DNA of 64,000 nucleotides from an uncultured Bacteroidota bacterium (GCA_903893815.1 CAITNS010000015.1:1-64000), one strand, 5' to 3'. Positions 25,331 to 35,460 are shown, numbered from the stretch's first letter. The notes: generated by a model from the sequence alone, not told the origin. Translations and numbers: made by a program.

Positions 25331-26452
25331 TTAGTTATTTAACATCACTGGCATTACTAACATCAAAACATCTTCAGCAGGGTTTGCTTTTTGTGTTGGT
25401 ACAATAATACCTGCGCGGTTAGGCGCACTCATTTCAATGGTAATTTCATCGCTTTCTAAATTGGTTAACATTTCTAATACAAATTTGGAGTTGAATCCAA
25501 TTTCCATATCTTCGCCAATATAAGTGCACATCAATGTTTCGTGTCCTTCGTTAGCAAAATCTAAATCTTCTGCCGAAATAGTTAATTTGCTTCCAGCAAT
25601 TTTTAAACGAATTTGGTGAGTGGCTTTATTAGCAAATACACTCACACGACGAATTGCTCCTAAAAATGCAGGACGATCTACTGTTAATTTATTTGGGTTT
25701 TGTTTAGGAATTACTGCTTCGTAGTTAGGATATTTTCCATCAATTAAACGACATACTAAGTTAATATGCCCGAAACTAAAGTAAGCGTTTGTTTTGTTGA
25801 ATTCTACTTTCACTGCATCATCAATACCAGCCAATAAATTCTTTAAAACGTTTAACGGTTTCTTAGGCATAATAAAAGAGGCAGAAGCGCCAGCTTTAGC
25901 ATCGTTACGTGTGTAACGAACTAATTTATGAGCATCCGTAGCTACAAAAATAGAGTTCTCATCTGTAAACTGACAAAACACTCCACTCATTACTGGTCTT
26001 AAATCGTCGTTACCAGTAGCAAAAATTGTTTTGTTAATCGCATTTCCTAGTACATCGCTTTTAATGATAACAGAGCTTGCAGAATCTACTTTTGGTAATT
26101 TTGGATATTCATCACCATTATGTCCCGTTAAGGTATAGTCACCAGTTTCTGTTTTTAGTTTTGCACTAAATTTTTTATTATCAATGATAAATGAAATGGG
26201 TTGTTCTGGTAAATTACTTAATGCTTCTAATAAAGTTTTTGCTGGAATAGCTAGGCAGCCATTTTCTGATGAATCAACTTTAATACTAGTAGTGATAGTT
26301 GTTTCCATATCGCTAGCAAATAGTGTTAAATTGCCATTATTAAGCTCAAATAAAAAACAATCTAAAATAGGAATTGTATTACTTGAGTTTAAAACTCCAC
26401 TGATAGATTTTAAATGTTTTAATAAGGTTGATGATGATACTACAAAGTTCAT
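25331..26452 (-). CDS. dnaN: DNA polymerase III sliding clamp (beta subunit)
   Basis: A 373-residue beta clamp of three similar domains that encircles DNA and tethers the polymerase. Typical segments: MNFVVSSSTLLKHLKSISGVL, LTGHNGDEYPKLP, MSGVFCQF, LIDGKYPNYEAVIP and the C-terminal VLMLVMPVML. It is the last gene of the gldF-gldG-DUF4340-dnaN cluster, and no dnaA is nearby, so replication origin features are not expected here. Confidence 0.97.
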   Translation of the reverse strand: MNFVVSSSTLLKHLKSISGVLNSSNTIPILDCFLFELNNGNLTLFASDMETTITTSIKVDSSENGCLAIPAKTLLEALSNLPEQPISFIIDNKKFSAKLKTETGDYTLTGHNGDEYPKLPKVDSASSVIIKSDVLGNAINKTIFATGNDDLRPVMSGVFCQFTDENSIFVATDAHKLVRYTRNDAKAGASASFIMPKKPLNVLKNLLAGIDDAVKVEFNKTNAYFSFGHINLVCRLIDGKYPNYEAVIPKQNPNKLTVDRPAFLGAIRRVSVFANKATHQIRLKIAGSKLTISAEDLDFANEGHETLMCTYIGEDMEIGFNSKFVLEMLTNLESDEITIEMSAPNRAGIIVPTQKANPAEDVLMLVMPVMLNN

Positions 26453-26541
26453 ATATGGCTAGTTTTTAATAAATCAAATTTAACGATATGAAAACGGTAA
26501 CTAGGTTTAAAAAGGATGTATTTATAAACTACTTTTTAACA

Positions 26542-27564
26542 TTATTTCCTAGGCAAAAAATAGGGATATGTTTGCAAAATTTTACCAAAAACATAAAATT
26601 GAGCAATTCCATAATCTTTTTTATTGTTATATCTTACATACAATTCATCAGGATCGTAGGTGTAGTTTTTGTTGTATTCCTCGTTTTTTGCTGCGTTTGA
26701 ATATTTATGAAAAAATTCACAAACATTTGTGCCATTATTCCTGTCGGTAATAGTTAAGGTGGCAAAAGGAATAGCGGATTTTGATAAAGAATCTACCAAA
26801 GGATTTCTTTTATCTAAAACAATTTCGCAGTTCACATTTTGAAAATAAGCTAGGTATTGTTTCATTTTACCTTCGTCAAATGGTTGATTTCCTTTGCTAG
26901 TTTTTAATCCAAAACGCTGCATACTATACAAATCAATCACAAAAGATGAGTCTGGAATTTCGTGTAATTCTAATTTTATTTGTTTAATTTGGGGTGGACG
27001 ATAATTAATTAATAAACGATCTCTCCAGTCAATTTCATTAGTATTGTAGCGCGTTGATAAAAAACCGTCGAAGCCAGGAATATGTGTAATGAAAGGTTCT
27101 TCGTAGTTTTCTCCAGTTTCTAAATTAGTTAAAAGCATATAAGTTCCAGTATGGTCTTGGGTATTATTTCCCACATAATATTGTTTTACTTTTTTGCCTT
27201 TACTATATATTTCTATTTTGGTAGATTTTGCCGCTAATACTTTTATCACGTTAACTTTACCTTGTTTAGATACAGGAGATTTAACTTCAACCGATTTAAT
27301 AGTGTACAACAAAACTTCAATAACATCCGGTCTTACATGAAATTTTCCATCCAATACCCATCCACTTTTTGTACGCTCTACTAAAACTTGTTTCCCGTCT
27401 TTATCCGCTAAAAATATTTTATCAACAGCTGCTGTGTCTTTAAATTTGAAATCACTGGCTTCTTTATCTAGGGTTGAGGTATTACTTTTTGTTTTATAGA
27501 TGTAAATTGATATTCCTGAAAGAGCTATTAAAATGGCAAGAATAATAAAGGTTGTTTTTTTCAT
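26542..27564 (-). CDS. DUF4340-domain membrane-anchored protein
   Basis: A 340-residue protein with an N-terminal membrane anchor (residues 5-23) and a DUF4340-like periplasmic region (VDKIFLADKDGKQVLVERTKSGWVLDG is its recognisable strand pattern, in the first 80 residues). It follows gldG by 17 bp. DUF4340 proteins regularly accompany GldG-like transport proteins in Bacteroidota and other phyla, so a role with the GldFG ABC system is likely, but its activity is unknown. Confidence 0.75.
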   Translation of the reverse strand: MKKTTFIILAILIALSGISIYIYKTKSNTSTLDKEASDFKFKDTAAVDKIFLADKDGKQVLVERTKSGWVLDGKFHVRPDVIEVLLYTIKSVEVKSPVSKQGKVNVIKVLAAKSTKIEIYSKGKKVKQYYVGNNTQDHTGTYMLLTNLETGENYEEPFITHIPGFDGFLSTRYNTNEIDWRDRLLINYRPPQIKQIKLELHEIPDSSFVIDLYSMQRFGLKTSKGNQPFDEGKMKQYLAYFQNVNCEIVLDKRNPLVDSLSKSAIPFATLTITDRNNGTNVCEFFHKYSNAAKNEEYNKNYTYDPDELYVRYNNKKDYGIAQFYVFGKILQTYPYFLPRK

Positions 27565-27581
27565 AAAGAACTATTTTGAAT

Positions 27582-29282
27582 TTATTTACTGTATTTTTTC
27601 TTGCGGATGTAAAACTGAATAATGCCAAAACATACAATGATCAATAATGGCAAACCAACATTGGTTAATTTCCATTTTGAAACTTGAGTAGCTATTTTCT
27701 TTTTATCTAACAATCTCAGTTTCACTTCTCGTGAGCGCAAGTTTAGTAAACTTTCATCATCTAATAAATAATTCATACAGTTTAATAAAAATGTTTTATT
27801 GGCAAATTGTTGGTTTGAATATCTATCGAAACCAACAGGGTAAATCATCCCTGTATTTATATTAAATTCGTTTTTAGCAATATCGCCATCCGTTATTACA
27901 ATCATTTTTGTCGGTACACTTTTATCTTTAAAATTAAAAATACTGTCTTCTAAAATAGCTCTCGTAATGCGGTTTTTGTAATTAGACTCAAAACTACCCT
28001 CCAGCAAACAAGCTACATTTTGAAATGAATTTTTAAACTGACTCTCTTGTGGTTTTAATTTTACTTGAGCAGCTAATATTCTGGCAGGAGTTGGTAAAGT
28101 TTTGGTATATCTTGAGGTTTGCAATAAAATAGTTTTGGTAACATCTTTTGCGAAAACAGTGTCCAATGTTCCAATGTATTCTGTGCGAATTAAATCTAAA
28201 TTTTTTACGATGGGATGATTGGCAGCTGGTAAAATTAATGGATAGTAATTCCAAGGGAAAGGTTTAAAATCAGGCTGACCTTTCTTTATTCCAACATTTA
28301 CAGGCACTTGTGCACATTGTAAATCTTGAACTAATACCTGATTTAATCTGACACCATACTTAAATAAAATATCATCTAAGTTAAGTTCGTTTTTAAAACC
28401 TAACGAAAACCCTCTGGTTGTTAAAGTATCACGATTCACATAAATAGGTTCAATTAGCCATAATGCTTTGCCGCCATGCATAATAAATTGGTCGATGATG
28501 AATTTATCTTTTTCATCAAACATTGAGTCAGGTTGTGCAATAACGATAGCGTCAGCTCCTTTTAAGGCATATAGTTTATGATTGATGTTTACACGTGACA
28601 CATTGTAATATTCCGTTAAAGAGCGCATAAAATCAGCGCCTCTGATCGTATCCAATTCGCCGTGACCTTCAACAAATAATACTTCAGGTTTTTTTAGTAA
28701 AGTTGTTTTTTTGATAGAATTAGTTAAACCATACTCTAGTTCTTGAACTGAAATATTAATGTTTTGTTCTTCAGATTGAGCAGATAATTGACGCTTAAAT
28801 ATTTGCCAAACAGATTCTTTGCCTTTATAGGTAACAATAGCTCCAGGCCAAATTAATGTTTCAGAAACTTTTTGATTACTGCGGTCAACAATTTGTTCAG
28901 GCATAATGCCTTTATCAAATAATTGTTTTTCAATTTTATCGGTCTCTTCCTTATTTGGATTATCTAAAGGATTGATTAATTCGTATTGCAAATTATCATT
29001 CGAATAGGCTCTAAACTCATCTAATATTTCTTTTGTTTCGTTTTTTAAACGGGTGAAGTTTGGATTGAAATCGCCTTGTAAATAAACTTTGATATAAACA
29101 ACGTCATCTAACTTCTTTAATAATTCTTTGGTAGATTCTGAGAGTGTGTAACGTTTTTCGGTTGTTAAATCAAAACGTTTAAATATAAAAGAAGCTACAA
29201 AGTTGATAAGAAATAGAATGGCAATCACCACTAAAACCATGGTGATATCTCTTTGTTTGCGTATAGATTTTTTCTGTGTCAT
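27582..29282 (-). CDS. gldG: Gliding motility ABC transporter auxiliary protein GldG
   Basis: A 566-residue protein with a membrane anchor near the N-terminus (ITMVLVVIAILFLINFVASF), a large periplasmic region with the DUF4350/GldG fold (VLFVEGHGELD, MHGGKALWLIEP), and a C-terminal anchor (VGLPLLIIVCFGIIQFYI). Starts 1 bp after gldF ends. With GldF and an ATPase (GldA, elsewhere) it forms an ABC system linked to gliding in Flavobacterium; it also occurs in non-gliding members. Confidence 0.92.
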   Translation of the reverse strand: MTQKKSIRKQRDITMVLVVIAILFLINFVASFIFKRFDLTTEKRYTLSESTKELLKKLDDVVYIKVYLQGDFNPNFTRLKNETKEILDEFRAYSNDNLQYELINPLDNPNKEETDKIEKQLFDKGIMPEQIVDRSNQKVSETLIWPGAIVTYKGKESVWQIFKRQLSAQSEEQNINISVQELEYGLTNSIKKTTLLKKPEVLFVEGHGELDTIRGADFMRSLTEYYNVSRVNINHKLYALKGADAIVIAQPDSMFDEKDKFIIDQFIMHGGKALWLIEPIYVNRDTLTTRGFSLGFKNELNLDDILFKYGVRLNQVLVQDLQCAQVPVNVGIKKGQPDFKPFPWNYYPLILPAANHPIVKNLDLIRTEYIGTLDTVFAKDVTKTILLQTSRYTKTLPTPARILAAQVKLKPQESQFKNSFQNVACLLEGSFESNYKNRITRAILEDSIFNFKDKSVPTKMIVITDGDIAKNEFNINTGMIYPVGFDRYSNQQFANKTFLLNCMNYLLDDESLLNLRSREVKLRLLDKKKIATQVSKWKLTNVGLPLLIIVCFGIIQFYIRKKKYSK

Positions 29283-29283
29283 A

Positions 29284-30024
29284 TTACCACTTCCTGCTTT
29301 CTAAAACTAGTTTGGATAATAAATTAAAAAAGGCGATTAAGGTCACAAAATAAACCACATCGCGGGTATCAATTACTCCGCGACTCATACTTACATAATG
29401 CGCATTCATTCCTAAACCTTTTACCAATGCATCGTATTTGCCAAATATACCTGAAGCTGAAATGAAATCGAAGCCGATATAAGTAATAAAACATAATAGT
29501 AAAGCCATAATAAAGGCAATGACCTGATTTTCGGAAATAGCAGATGCAAAAGTACCAACCGCTACAAAGCCAGCACCTAAAAATAATAAGCCAATATAAG
29601 AGCCCCACATACCACCAGTATCAATATTACCTTTTGGCGCACCTAATTGATGTACCGAATAATAATATATTAAAGTTGGAAGCAATGATACAATTACCAA
29701 AACTACGCCAGCAAAATATTTTGCTAATACAATTTGTAATTCGGTTAGTGGGCGAGTTAAGAGTAATTCAATGGTTCCTGTTTTCTTTTCTTCTGAAAAG
29801 CTACGCATGGTAATTGCTGGAATTAAGAACAAATACACCCAAGGCGCTAAAATAAATAAGGGGTCAATATTGGCAAAGCCATTTTCTAAAACATTTGAGC
29901 CAGCGCTTTCAGTTGGCACTAACCACATAAAAGTACCAATGCCTGTGATAAAAACTCCTATAGCAATATAGCCAATCAGTGAGCTTAAAAAACTTCGTAT
30001 TTCTTTAATTAATAAGGTAAACAT
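29284..30024 (-). CDS. gldF: Gliding motility ABC transporter permease GldF
   Basis: A 246-residue ABC-2-type permease with six predicted membrane spans. Conserved stretches are RSFSEEKKTGTIELLLTRPLTE after the second span and ASAISENQVIAF. First gene of the gldF-gldG-DUF4340-dnaN cluster. Confidence 0.92.
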   Translation of the reverse strand: MFTLLIKEIRSFLSSLIGYIAIGVFITGIGTFMWLVPTESAGSNVLENGFANIDPLFILAPWVYLFLIPAITMRSFSEEKKTGTIELLLTRPLTELQIVLAKYFAGVVLVIVSLLPTLIYYYSVHQLGAPKGNIDTGGMWGSYIGLLFLGAGFVAVGTFASAISENQVIAFIMALLLCFITYIGFDFISASGIFGKYDALVKGLGMNAHYVSMSRGVIDTRDVVYFVTLIAFFNLLSKLVLESRKW

Positions 30025-30114
30025 ACAAAAACAAAAATAGCAATAGATTTTAAAATATACTATTATCTTATACTAACTCGATTTTTTTTAATGTAATTTA
30101 GCATTCTCTTAAAT

Positions 30115-30747
30115 ATGATTAAAACGGCTAATATTATTTCTCATCTGTTTCATCCATTATTAATGGCTACTTACGGTTGTTTAATTGTTTTTTTTGGTCT
30201 AACAGATACCATTTATTTTATCTTTACCCCTTTTAAATTAAAGCTGGTTTTAACCTTCACTATTTTTTCTTTTACCTTTTTATTGCCAGTTTTAAATTTG
30301 CTTATTTTATATAAATTAGGATATGTTTCTTCTTTAATGGTTGAACATAGAAGAGAGAGAACGTTTCCATTATTAATGACTTCCTTATGCTATTTTGGAT
30401 TGTTTTATATGATTTATGATTTCAATATTTGGCCTGCTATTAAACTATTTATTTTAGGCGGAGGCTTATGTATTTTTTTTGCAGCTATTGTTACTTTATG
30501 GTGGCAAATTAGCGCACACATGATAGGTATTGGCGGCTTAATAGGTGCTTTATTTGCTATTTGTTATTTTATGCAAATGCCTATTTTAATGGCTATTTGT
30601 GCATGTTTAATAATAGCTGGTTGTATTGGTTTTGCTCGTTTAAAATTAAATGCACACACACCTGCACAAGTATATGTTGGCTTTATTTTTGGTTGCTTGG
30701 TACAATTTTCTTTATTTTTCTTGGCACAAAGCATTACATTTGTTTAG
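30115..30747 (+). CDS. PAP2-like integral membrane protein
   Basis: A 210-residue protein with about six hydrophobic helices. SAHMIGIGGLIGA and LNAHTPAQVYVGFIFG occupy the places of the PAP2 phosphatase SxxxxH and SRxxxxxHxxxDVxxG motifs, and HRRERTFPLL resembles the first, Lys/Arg-containing motif. Active-site residues are only partly kept (the His are present, the Arg and Asp unclear), so phosphatase activity is doubtful. Divergent from gldF; 10 bp before an epimerase-like gene. Confidence 0.65.
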   Translation: MIKTANIISHLFHPLLMATYGCLIVFFGLTDTIYFIFTPFKLKLVLTFTIFSFTFLLPVLNLLILYKLGYVSSLMVEHRRERTFPLLMTSLCYFGLFYMIYDFNIWPAIKLFILGGGLCIFFAAIVTLWWQISAHMIGIGGLIGALFAICYFMQMPILMAICACLIIAGCIGFARLKLNAHTPAQVYVGFIFGCLVQFSLFFLAQSITFV

Positions 30748-30757
30748 TTAACAAACT

Positions 30758-31771
30758 ATGAACTTAATAACAGGAGCCACAGGATTAGTAGGTGCACATG
30801 TTGCTCTGCAGCTTTTACAGCAAGGTAAATCGGTGGTTGCTATTAAGAGAGAAGGAAGTGATTTATCAAAAACTAAAAAATTATTTTCTTACTATACGTC
30901 TGATTCCGAACAGTTATTTAACCAGATAAAATGGGTAGATGCCGACATATCAGACATTTATTCAATATTGGATGCTTTAGAAGGTATTGAAACTGTTTAT
31001 CATTGTGCAGGATTTGTTTCATTTAATCATAAGCAAAAAAAGCAAATTCACACTATCAATACAGAAGGAACAGCAAATGTGGTGAATGCCTGTTTAGAGA
31101 AAAAAACAAAAGCCTTATGTTACGTGAGTTCTATTGCTACGCTTCAAAATCCGGATATCACTAAAAACATTGATGAATCAGTTTATTGGAAATCATCTCC
31201 ATCAGCCAGCGATTATGCAATTAGTAAATATAATGGTGAACGTGAGGTTTGGCGTGGAATGGAAGAGGGATTAAATGCCGTAATTGTAAATCCAGGAATT
31301 ATTTTAGGCCCAGGTTTTTGGTATCAAAGTTCAGGTAAATTAATTGATACTTGTTACAAAGGAAATCCATTTTATACAGAAGGTTCTAGTGCAACCATTG
31401 ATGCTAAAGATGTAGCGGCTTGTATGGTTCAATTAACAGAACAACATCATTTTGGAAAACGTTTTGTATTAATTGAAAATAATTATTCTTTCAAAGAAAT
31501 ATTATCTGAAACACACAAAGCCTTGGGTAAAAAAGAACCATACATGAATGCTGGAAAAGGATTACTAGTTCTAGCTAAGTGTATGGATAGTTTTAGGTGT
31601 ATGATTAGTGGTAAAGAACCAATCATTACGAAAGAAACAATTACAGCAGCTTTAGAAAAAAACACCTTCATTAATATGCGTATTAAACAAGCTCTTAATT
31701 ATTCATTTACCCCGTTAAAAGAAACTTTAAAATTTGTTTCAACTGCGTTTTTAAATGACCTTAAAAAATAA
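30758..31771 (+). CDS. NAD-dependent epimerase/dehydratase family protein
   Basis: A 337-residue extended SDR enzyme. The Rossmann start is TGATGLVGAH (5-14), and the active-site pair is YAISK (Tyr and Lys). The segment VYHCAGFVSFNHKQKKQ and VNPGIILGPG resemble NAD-dependent sugar epimerases and 3-beta-HSD/dihydroflavonol-reductase-like members. Substrate not assignable. The next gene starts 4 bp after its stop. Confidence 0.85.
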   Translation: MNLITGATGLVGAHVALQLLQQGKSVVAIKREGSDLSKTKKLFSYYTSDSEQLFNQIKWVDADISDIYSILDALEGIETVYHCAGFVSFNHKQKKQIHTINTEGTANVVNACLEKKTKALCYVSSIATLQNPDITKNIDESVYWKSSPSASDYAISKYNGEREVWRGMEEGLNAVIVNPGIILGPGFWYQSSGKLIDTCYKGNPFYTEGSSATIDAKDVAACMVQLTEQHHFGKRFVLIENNYSFKEILSETHKALGKKEPYMNAGKGLLVLAKCMDSFRCMISGKEPIITKETITAALEKNTFINMRIKQALNYSFTPLKETLKFVSTAFLNDLKK

Positions 31772-31775
31772 ATTC

Positions 31776-33002
31776 ATGTCTAAATATTTTTATAGTTTAA
31801 TTTTCATTTTAGCAGCGTCTGTTTTTTTTATTGCATGTAAAAGCAATGAAAAAACATTGGTTAAGGAAGAGTCACAAACAGTTGCTACAGAAGTGCCAAA
31901 AGAATTTGAAGCTCCAAAAACCATCACCTATTTGCTGCCACCTGCCGATTCTATTTCTGAAATATCCATTAATTTAGTGGGCGATTTAATGTGTCATTTA
32001 CCGCAAACTTATAACGCTAAATTAAGCGATGGCAAGTTTGATTTTAATCCAAGTTTCGAATACATTAAACCCTATTTGGCAGATGCTGATTTAACCATTG
32101 GTAATTTAGAAACAACTTTTGCGGGAACTAGTCAGCCTTACGCTGGATACCCCGCTTTTAATAGCCCCGACGAGTATTGTACAGCTGTAAAAAACGCAGG
32201 TTTTGATTTTTTGGTAACTGCTAATAATCACAGTATGGATACAAGAGAAGCTGGTTTATTAAGAACGATTGAAGTCATCAAAAAACATAATTTAGGTTAT
32301 GCTGGCACTTATTTAAATCAGCGCGATCACGACTCTATCCGCATCTTAACTATCAAAGGAATCAAATTAGGGATTTTAAATTATACTTATGGAACTAATG
32401 GTTCTTATCCCATTTCAGATCACAAATACATGCTTAATGTAATTGATTCTGCAGGAATTGTAACTGCCGTTAAACAAGCTAAAACACTAGGAGCAGAGAT
32501 AGTTTTAGTATTCTATCACATGGGTTTAGAAAACATAACAGAACCTACTCAAGCCCAAAAGGATGCTGTTCGTTTTGCTTTAGACGCAGGAGCTACATTG
32601 GTTATTGGAGCACATCCACACGTTGTAGGACCAACAAAACAAATGTATTCACAAGCCATAAATGATACGGTATTTGTAGCCTATTCGTTGGGTAATTTTT
32701 TATCAAATCAGTACTGGAGGTATACCGATGCGGGCGTTATTTTAAAGATAGTGATTCAGAAAAATTACACTAAAAAAAGAATTTTTTTTAAGGAGGCAAG
32801 TTTTACTCCAACATGGGTGTATAGAGGCGATGGAGCCAGAAAAATGCATGTTTTATTTCCTGCTCAATGGGGCTTAGATAGCATCAAATTGCCAGTTTTT
32901 ATTAGTAAATCTCATCAACAAAAAATGAAAGAAGCCTTTGATGATACTAAGTCAATTATGACTAAAACAAATTCTGAATTAAAGTTGAATTTGTTAAAAT
33001 AA
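31776..33002 (+). CDS. CapA-family lipoprotein
   Basis: A 408-residue CapA/PGSA-type metallophosphatase-like protein, named after a capsule (poly-gamma-glutamate) protein. The ATG at 31776 is preferred over 31755 since it yields a lipoprotein signal (IFILAASVFFIACK). Motifs: LVGDLMCHLP, IGNLETTFAG, TANNHSMD, GILNYTYGTNG, VFYHMG and IGAHPHVVGP. No capBC genes are near, so a capsule role is not implied; such lone copies are common in Bacteroidota. Confidence 0.85.
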   Translation: MSKYFYSLIFILAASVFFIACKSNEKTLVKEESQTVATEVPKEFEAPKTITYLLPPADSISEISINLVGDLMCHLPQTYNAKLSDGKFDFNPSFEYIKPYLADADLTIGNLETTFAGTSQPYAGYPAFNSPDEYCTAVKNAGFDFLVTANNHSMDTREAGLLRTIEVIKKHNLGYAGTYLNQRDHDSIRILTIKGIKLGILNYTYGTNGSYPISDHKYMLNVIDSAGIVTAVKQAKTLGAEIVLVFYHMGLENITEPTQAQKDAVRFALDAGATLVIGAHPHVVGPTKQMYSQAINDTVFVAYSLGNFLSNQYWRYTDAGVILKIVIQKNYTKKRIFFKEASFTPTWVYRGDGARKMHVLFPAQWGLDSIKLPVFISKSHQQKMKEAFDDTKSIMTKTNSELKLNLLK

Positions 33003-33108
33003 TTGGGTTTTTAAAGAAAATTGAAAAAAAAGCACTTTTTTTTTGGTTTAATAATAGAAAACTGTACATTAGTATATTATAAACCGAGATATTTTTAGAG
33101 AGAAATTT

Positions 33109-33726
33109 ATGCATATAGCAATTGCCGGTAATATCGGTTCAGGAAAAACAACATTAACATCGTTACTAGCCAAGCACTATAAGTGGACCCCTCACTACGA
33201 GGATGCCGACGATAACCCTTATTTGAACGATTTTTATGACGATATGCAGCGTTGGTCGTTTAATTTGCAGGTATATTTTTTAAACTCTCGTTTTGGTCAA
33301 GTTCAAGAAATTAGACAAGGCAAACAAAAAGTTGTTCAGGATAGAACAATTTATGAGGATGCTTACATTTTTGCACCAAATTTGCATGCAATGGGTTTAA
33401 TGACAACCCGCGATTACGAAAATTATTTCAGTTTATTCAAATTAATGGATAGTTTAGTAAAAGCACCAGATTTAATTATTTATTTAAGAGCTTCCGTTCC
33501 TACATTAGTAAAACAAATACAAAAACGTGGTAGAGATTATGAAAACTCTATTCGTTTAGATTATTTGAAAAGACTAAATGAAAGATATGAGGCTTGGATT
33601 ACAACATATGAAGGTGGTAAATTATTAATTGTAGATATTGACGAGGTTAATTTTTCTGAAAGTAAAGAAGACTTAGGAAAAGTAATTAGAATGATAGATG
33701 CAGAAGTAAACGGACTATTTAAATAA
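33109..33726 (+). CDS. Deoxynucleoside kinase
   Basis: A 205-residue deoxyadenosine/deoxyguanosine-type kinase that phosphorylates salvaged deoxynucleosides. The P-loop is GNIGSGKTT (7-15), followed by EDADDNPYLNDFY, the substrate-binding DRTIYEDAYIFA and the lid RGRDYENSI. Typical length. The downstream SiaB-like gene follows after 6 bp. Confidence 0.9.
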   Translation: MHIAIAGNIGSGKTTLTSLLAKHYKWTPHYEDADDNPYLNDFYDDMQRWSFNLQVYFLNSRFGQVQEIRQGKQKVVQDRTIYEDAYIFAPNLHAMGLMTTRDYENYFSLFKLMDSLVKAPDLIIYLRASVPTLVKQIQKRGRDYENSIRLDYLKRLNERYEAWITTYEGGKLLIVDIDEVNFSESKEDLGKVIRMIDAEVNGLFK

Positions 33727-33732
33727 GATATT

Positions 33733-34308
33733 TTGAGCGACAACTTACAAAGCGAAAAAGAATTTGTTCAAGAACAATACGAACAAATGTTGCTTGCTCA
33801 CCAGCAGGATGAAACCGTTTTGGTTTCTCATTATGGAGAATTGTCACAAAGTGTTATATCTAATTTAGAAGGAAATGTTGAAGAAAAAATTACTTCATTA
33901 GAAATATCAAAAGGCCCAATTAAGAAAATATTTTTTATTAGTGTAGAAACATTGCAAAACATGTTACTTCACGGGCATAAAAATAATAAAGGGGAGCAGC
34001 ATAACTTTTTTATTTTAGTAAAAAAAGGAGAAAATTTAAAAGTTATTTCTTCAAATTTAGTATCTAATACTTCTATCCCAGCTCTTGAAAAACAAATTAA
34101 TACAATCAATTCTTTTGATGATGAAAAAGCATTAAAAGCATATTATCTAGAGCATTTAGAAAATAATACCATGAGCGATAAAGGTGGTGCGGGTTTAGGT
34201 TTTATTACTATAGGCATGAAGAGTGGAAACAAACTAAAAGTTGATTTCAAAAAAATTAATGAGCAGTTTTCTTTATTTACTTTAACTTCTTCAGTTAATT
34301 TAAGCTAG
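33733..34308 (+). CDS. SiaB-like protein (DUF6272), TTG start
   Basis: A 191-residue protein related to SiaB, the kinase/anti-sigma-like partner of SpoIIE phosphatases (SiaA) in partner-switching systems. Recognisable are a QNMLLHG helix (SVETLQNMLLHGHKNNKGEQ, the N-box-like position) and DKGGAGLGFITIGMKSGN, which is the glycine-rich ATP-lid-like segment. The start is TTG at 33733, 6 bp after the kinase stop; no ATG gives the full domain. A SpoIIE phosphatase lies 4 kb away (38263-39423). Its 3' end overlaps the convergent amidohydrolase gene by 9 bp. Confidence 0.7.
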   Translation: MSDNLQSEKEFVQEQYEQMLLAHQQDETVLVSHYGELSQSVISNLEGNVEEKITSLEISKGPIKKIFFISVETLQNMLLHGHKNNKGEQHNFFILVKKGENLKVISSNLVSNTSIPALEKQINTINSFDDEKALKAYYLEHLENNTMSDKGGAGLGFITIGMKSGNKLKVDFKKINEQFSLFTLTSSVNLS

Positions 34309-35460
34309 TTTTTTTGCCAAGTAATTTCCTGAGGATCCTTCTATTAAATTAATTCCTGAATTTCTGTTTTTTTCTATTAATCCAAATTGGGTTTCTATTC
34401 CCAAAAATTGCGCTCCATTAAAGGTTGCTGCTTGCAATAGAACTTCTATTGAAAAATTTACTTGTTGTTTTAAAATTGTATTTATCTCATCAATAATTGA
34501 TAGTTGTGAATTACTTGCCAGACTGTCTGTTCCAATTGTAAGCTGGCAATTAGTTGAATGAAGTAAGGCAATATCGGGCAAAATGTTTTCTATATATAAA
34601 TTAGCATTTGGGCATAAACACCAATATAAATGCGAATGTGTTTTTTGAACGTTTTCAATATCATCTTTATTAGTAAATGTATTATGAACTAAAAGGGTAT
34701 TTATTTTTTTATGAAATTCTGATACGATACTTTGTAAGCTACTTTTTCCTGTTGCTTTAAAATAATCTATTGGAACGTTTATAGTATCGTATAATCTTAA
34801 ATAATCTCCCGATTTAGAATTAAAAAAATCATTTTCGGCATTACTTTCTTGATTATGAATACTGGTAGGTTTATTTAATTTACTGCAATCTTCTGATATT
34901 TTTTTTATCAGTTCCAAAGAAGCGCTGTAAGGTGCGTGTGGAGCTAGAGATGCTGATAATTGTGCTTTTGAAAATTCAGATAATAAGTGTTTTCCTGCAT
35001 CAAAAACTAAATCAGCACGCTCGGGGTTTAATGCAATTAATTCAATAAATGTGTGGTAAAATAAATCAGATTGTTTTTTTGCTTCAATAGATACGTTTGT
35101 ATTGCTTATGTCTCCAACTGCTACAATACCTTGTTCACGCATTTCTCTATCAGCTTGCCTAATTGCTTCTAGTTGAGCTTCTGGAGATTGATTATTTCGA
35201 TTTTTAATAACTGATAAGCCAAAATCTACAATACCTGTATGTTGCTTTATAACGTTTTTTAAATGACTTAATTCTAAATGACAGTGCGTATTAATAAATC
35301 CAGGCGTAATTATGCCTTTAAAATGTTCTACATTGCTTTTTTCTATAGAATCTAAAGATGTTATATCGCTAATTGTATTCTTGTCATCTAATACCAAAAC
35401 GGTATGAGATGGGAAGAATACTTTTCCTGAAAAAATCTGGTCGGCAGTAATGAAGCGCAT
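34300..35460 (-). CDS. Amidohydrolase, probable aminodeoxyfutalosine deaminase
   Basis: A 386-residue metal-dependent amidohydrolase of the TrzN/AtzA-like type. Metal ligands are visible: THCHLE (HxH), APHAPYSAS (His), IHNQES (His) and TIGTDSLASN (Asp). Since mqnB, mqnD and mqnC are in this window, the likely role is deamination of 6-amino-6-deoxyfutalosine to futalosine, the substrate of MqnB, as in epsilonproteobacterial and some other amidohydrolases. S-adenosylhomocysteine or guanine deamination are the alternatives. The start is set at ATG 35460 (MRFITADQIF), which fits the family; ATG 35484 is possible. Confidence 0.68.
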   Translation of the reverse strand: MRFITADQIFSGKVFFPSHTVLVLDDKNTISDITSLDSIEKSNVEHFKGIITPGFINTHCHLELSHLKNVIKQHTGIVDFGLSVIKNRNNQSPEAQLEAIRQADREMREQGIVAVGDISNTNVSIEAKKQSDLFYHTFIELIALNPERADLVFDAGKHLLSEFSKAQLSASLAPHAPYSASLELIKKISEDCSKLNKPTSIHNQESNAENDFFNSKSGDYLRLYDTINVPIDYFKATGKSSLQSIVSEFHKKINTLLVHNTFTNKDDIENVQKTHSHLYWCLCPNANLYIENILPDIALLHSTNCQLTIGTDSLASNSQLSIIDEINTILKQQVNFSIEVLLQAATFNGAQFLGIETQFGLIEKNRNSGINLIEGSSGNYLAKKLA

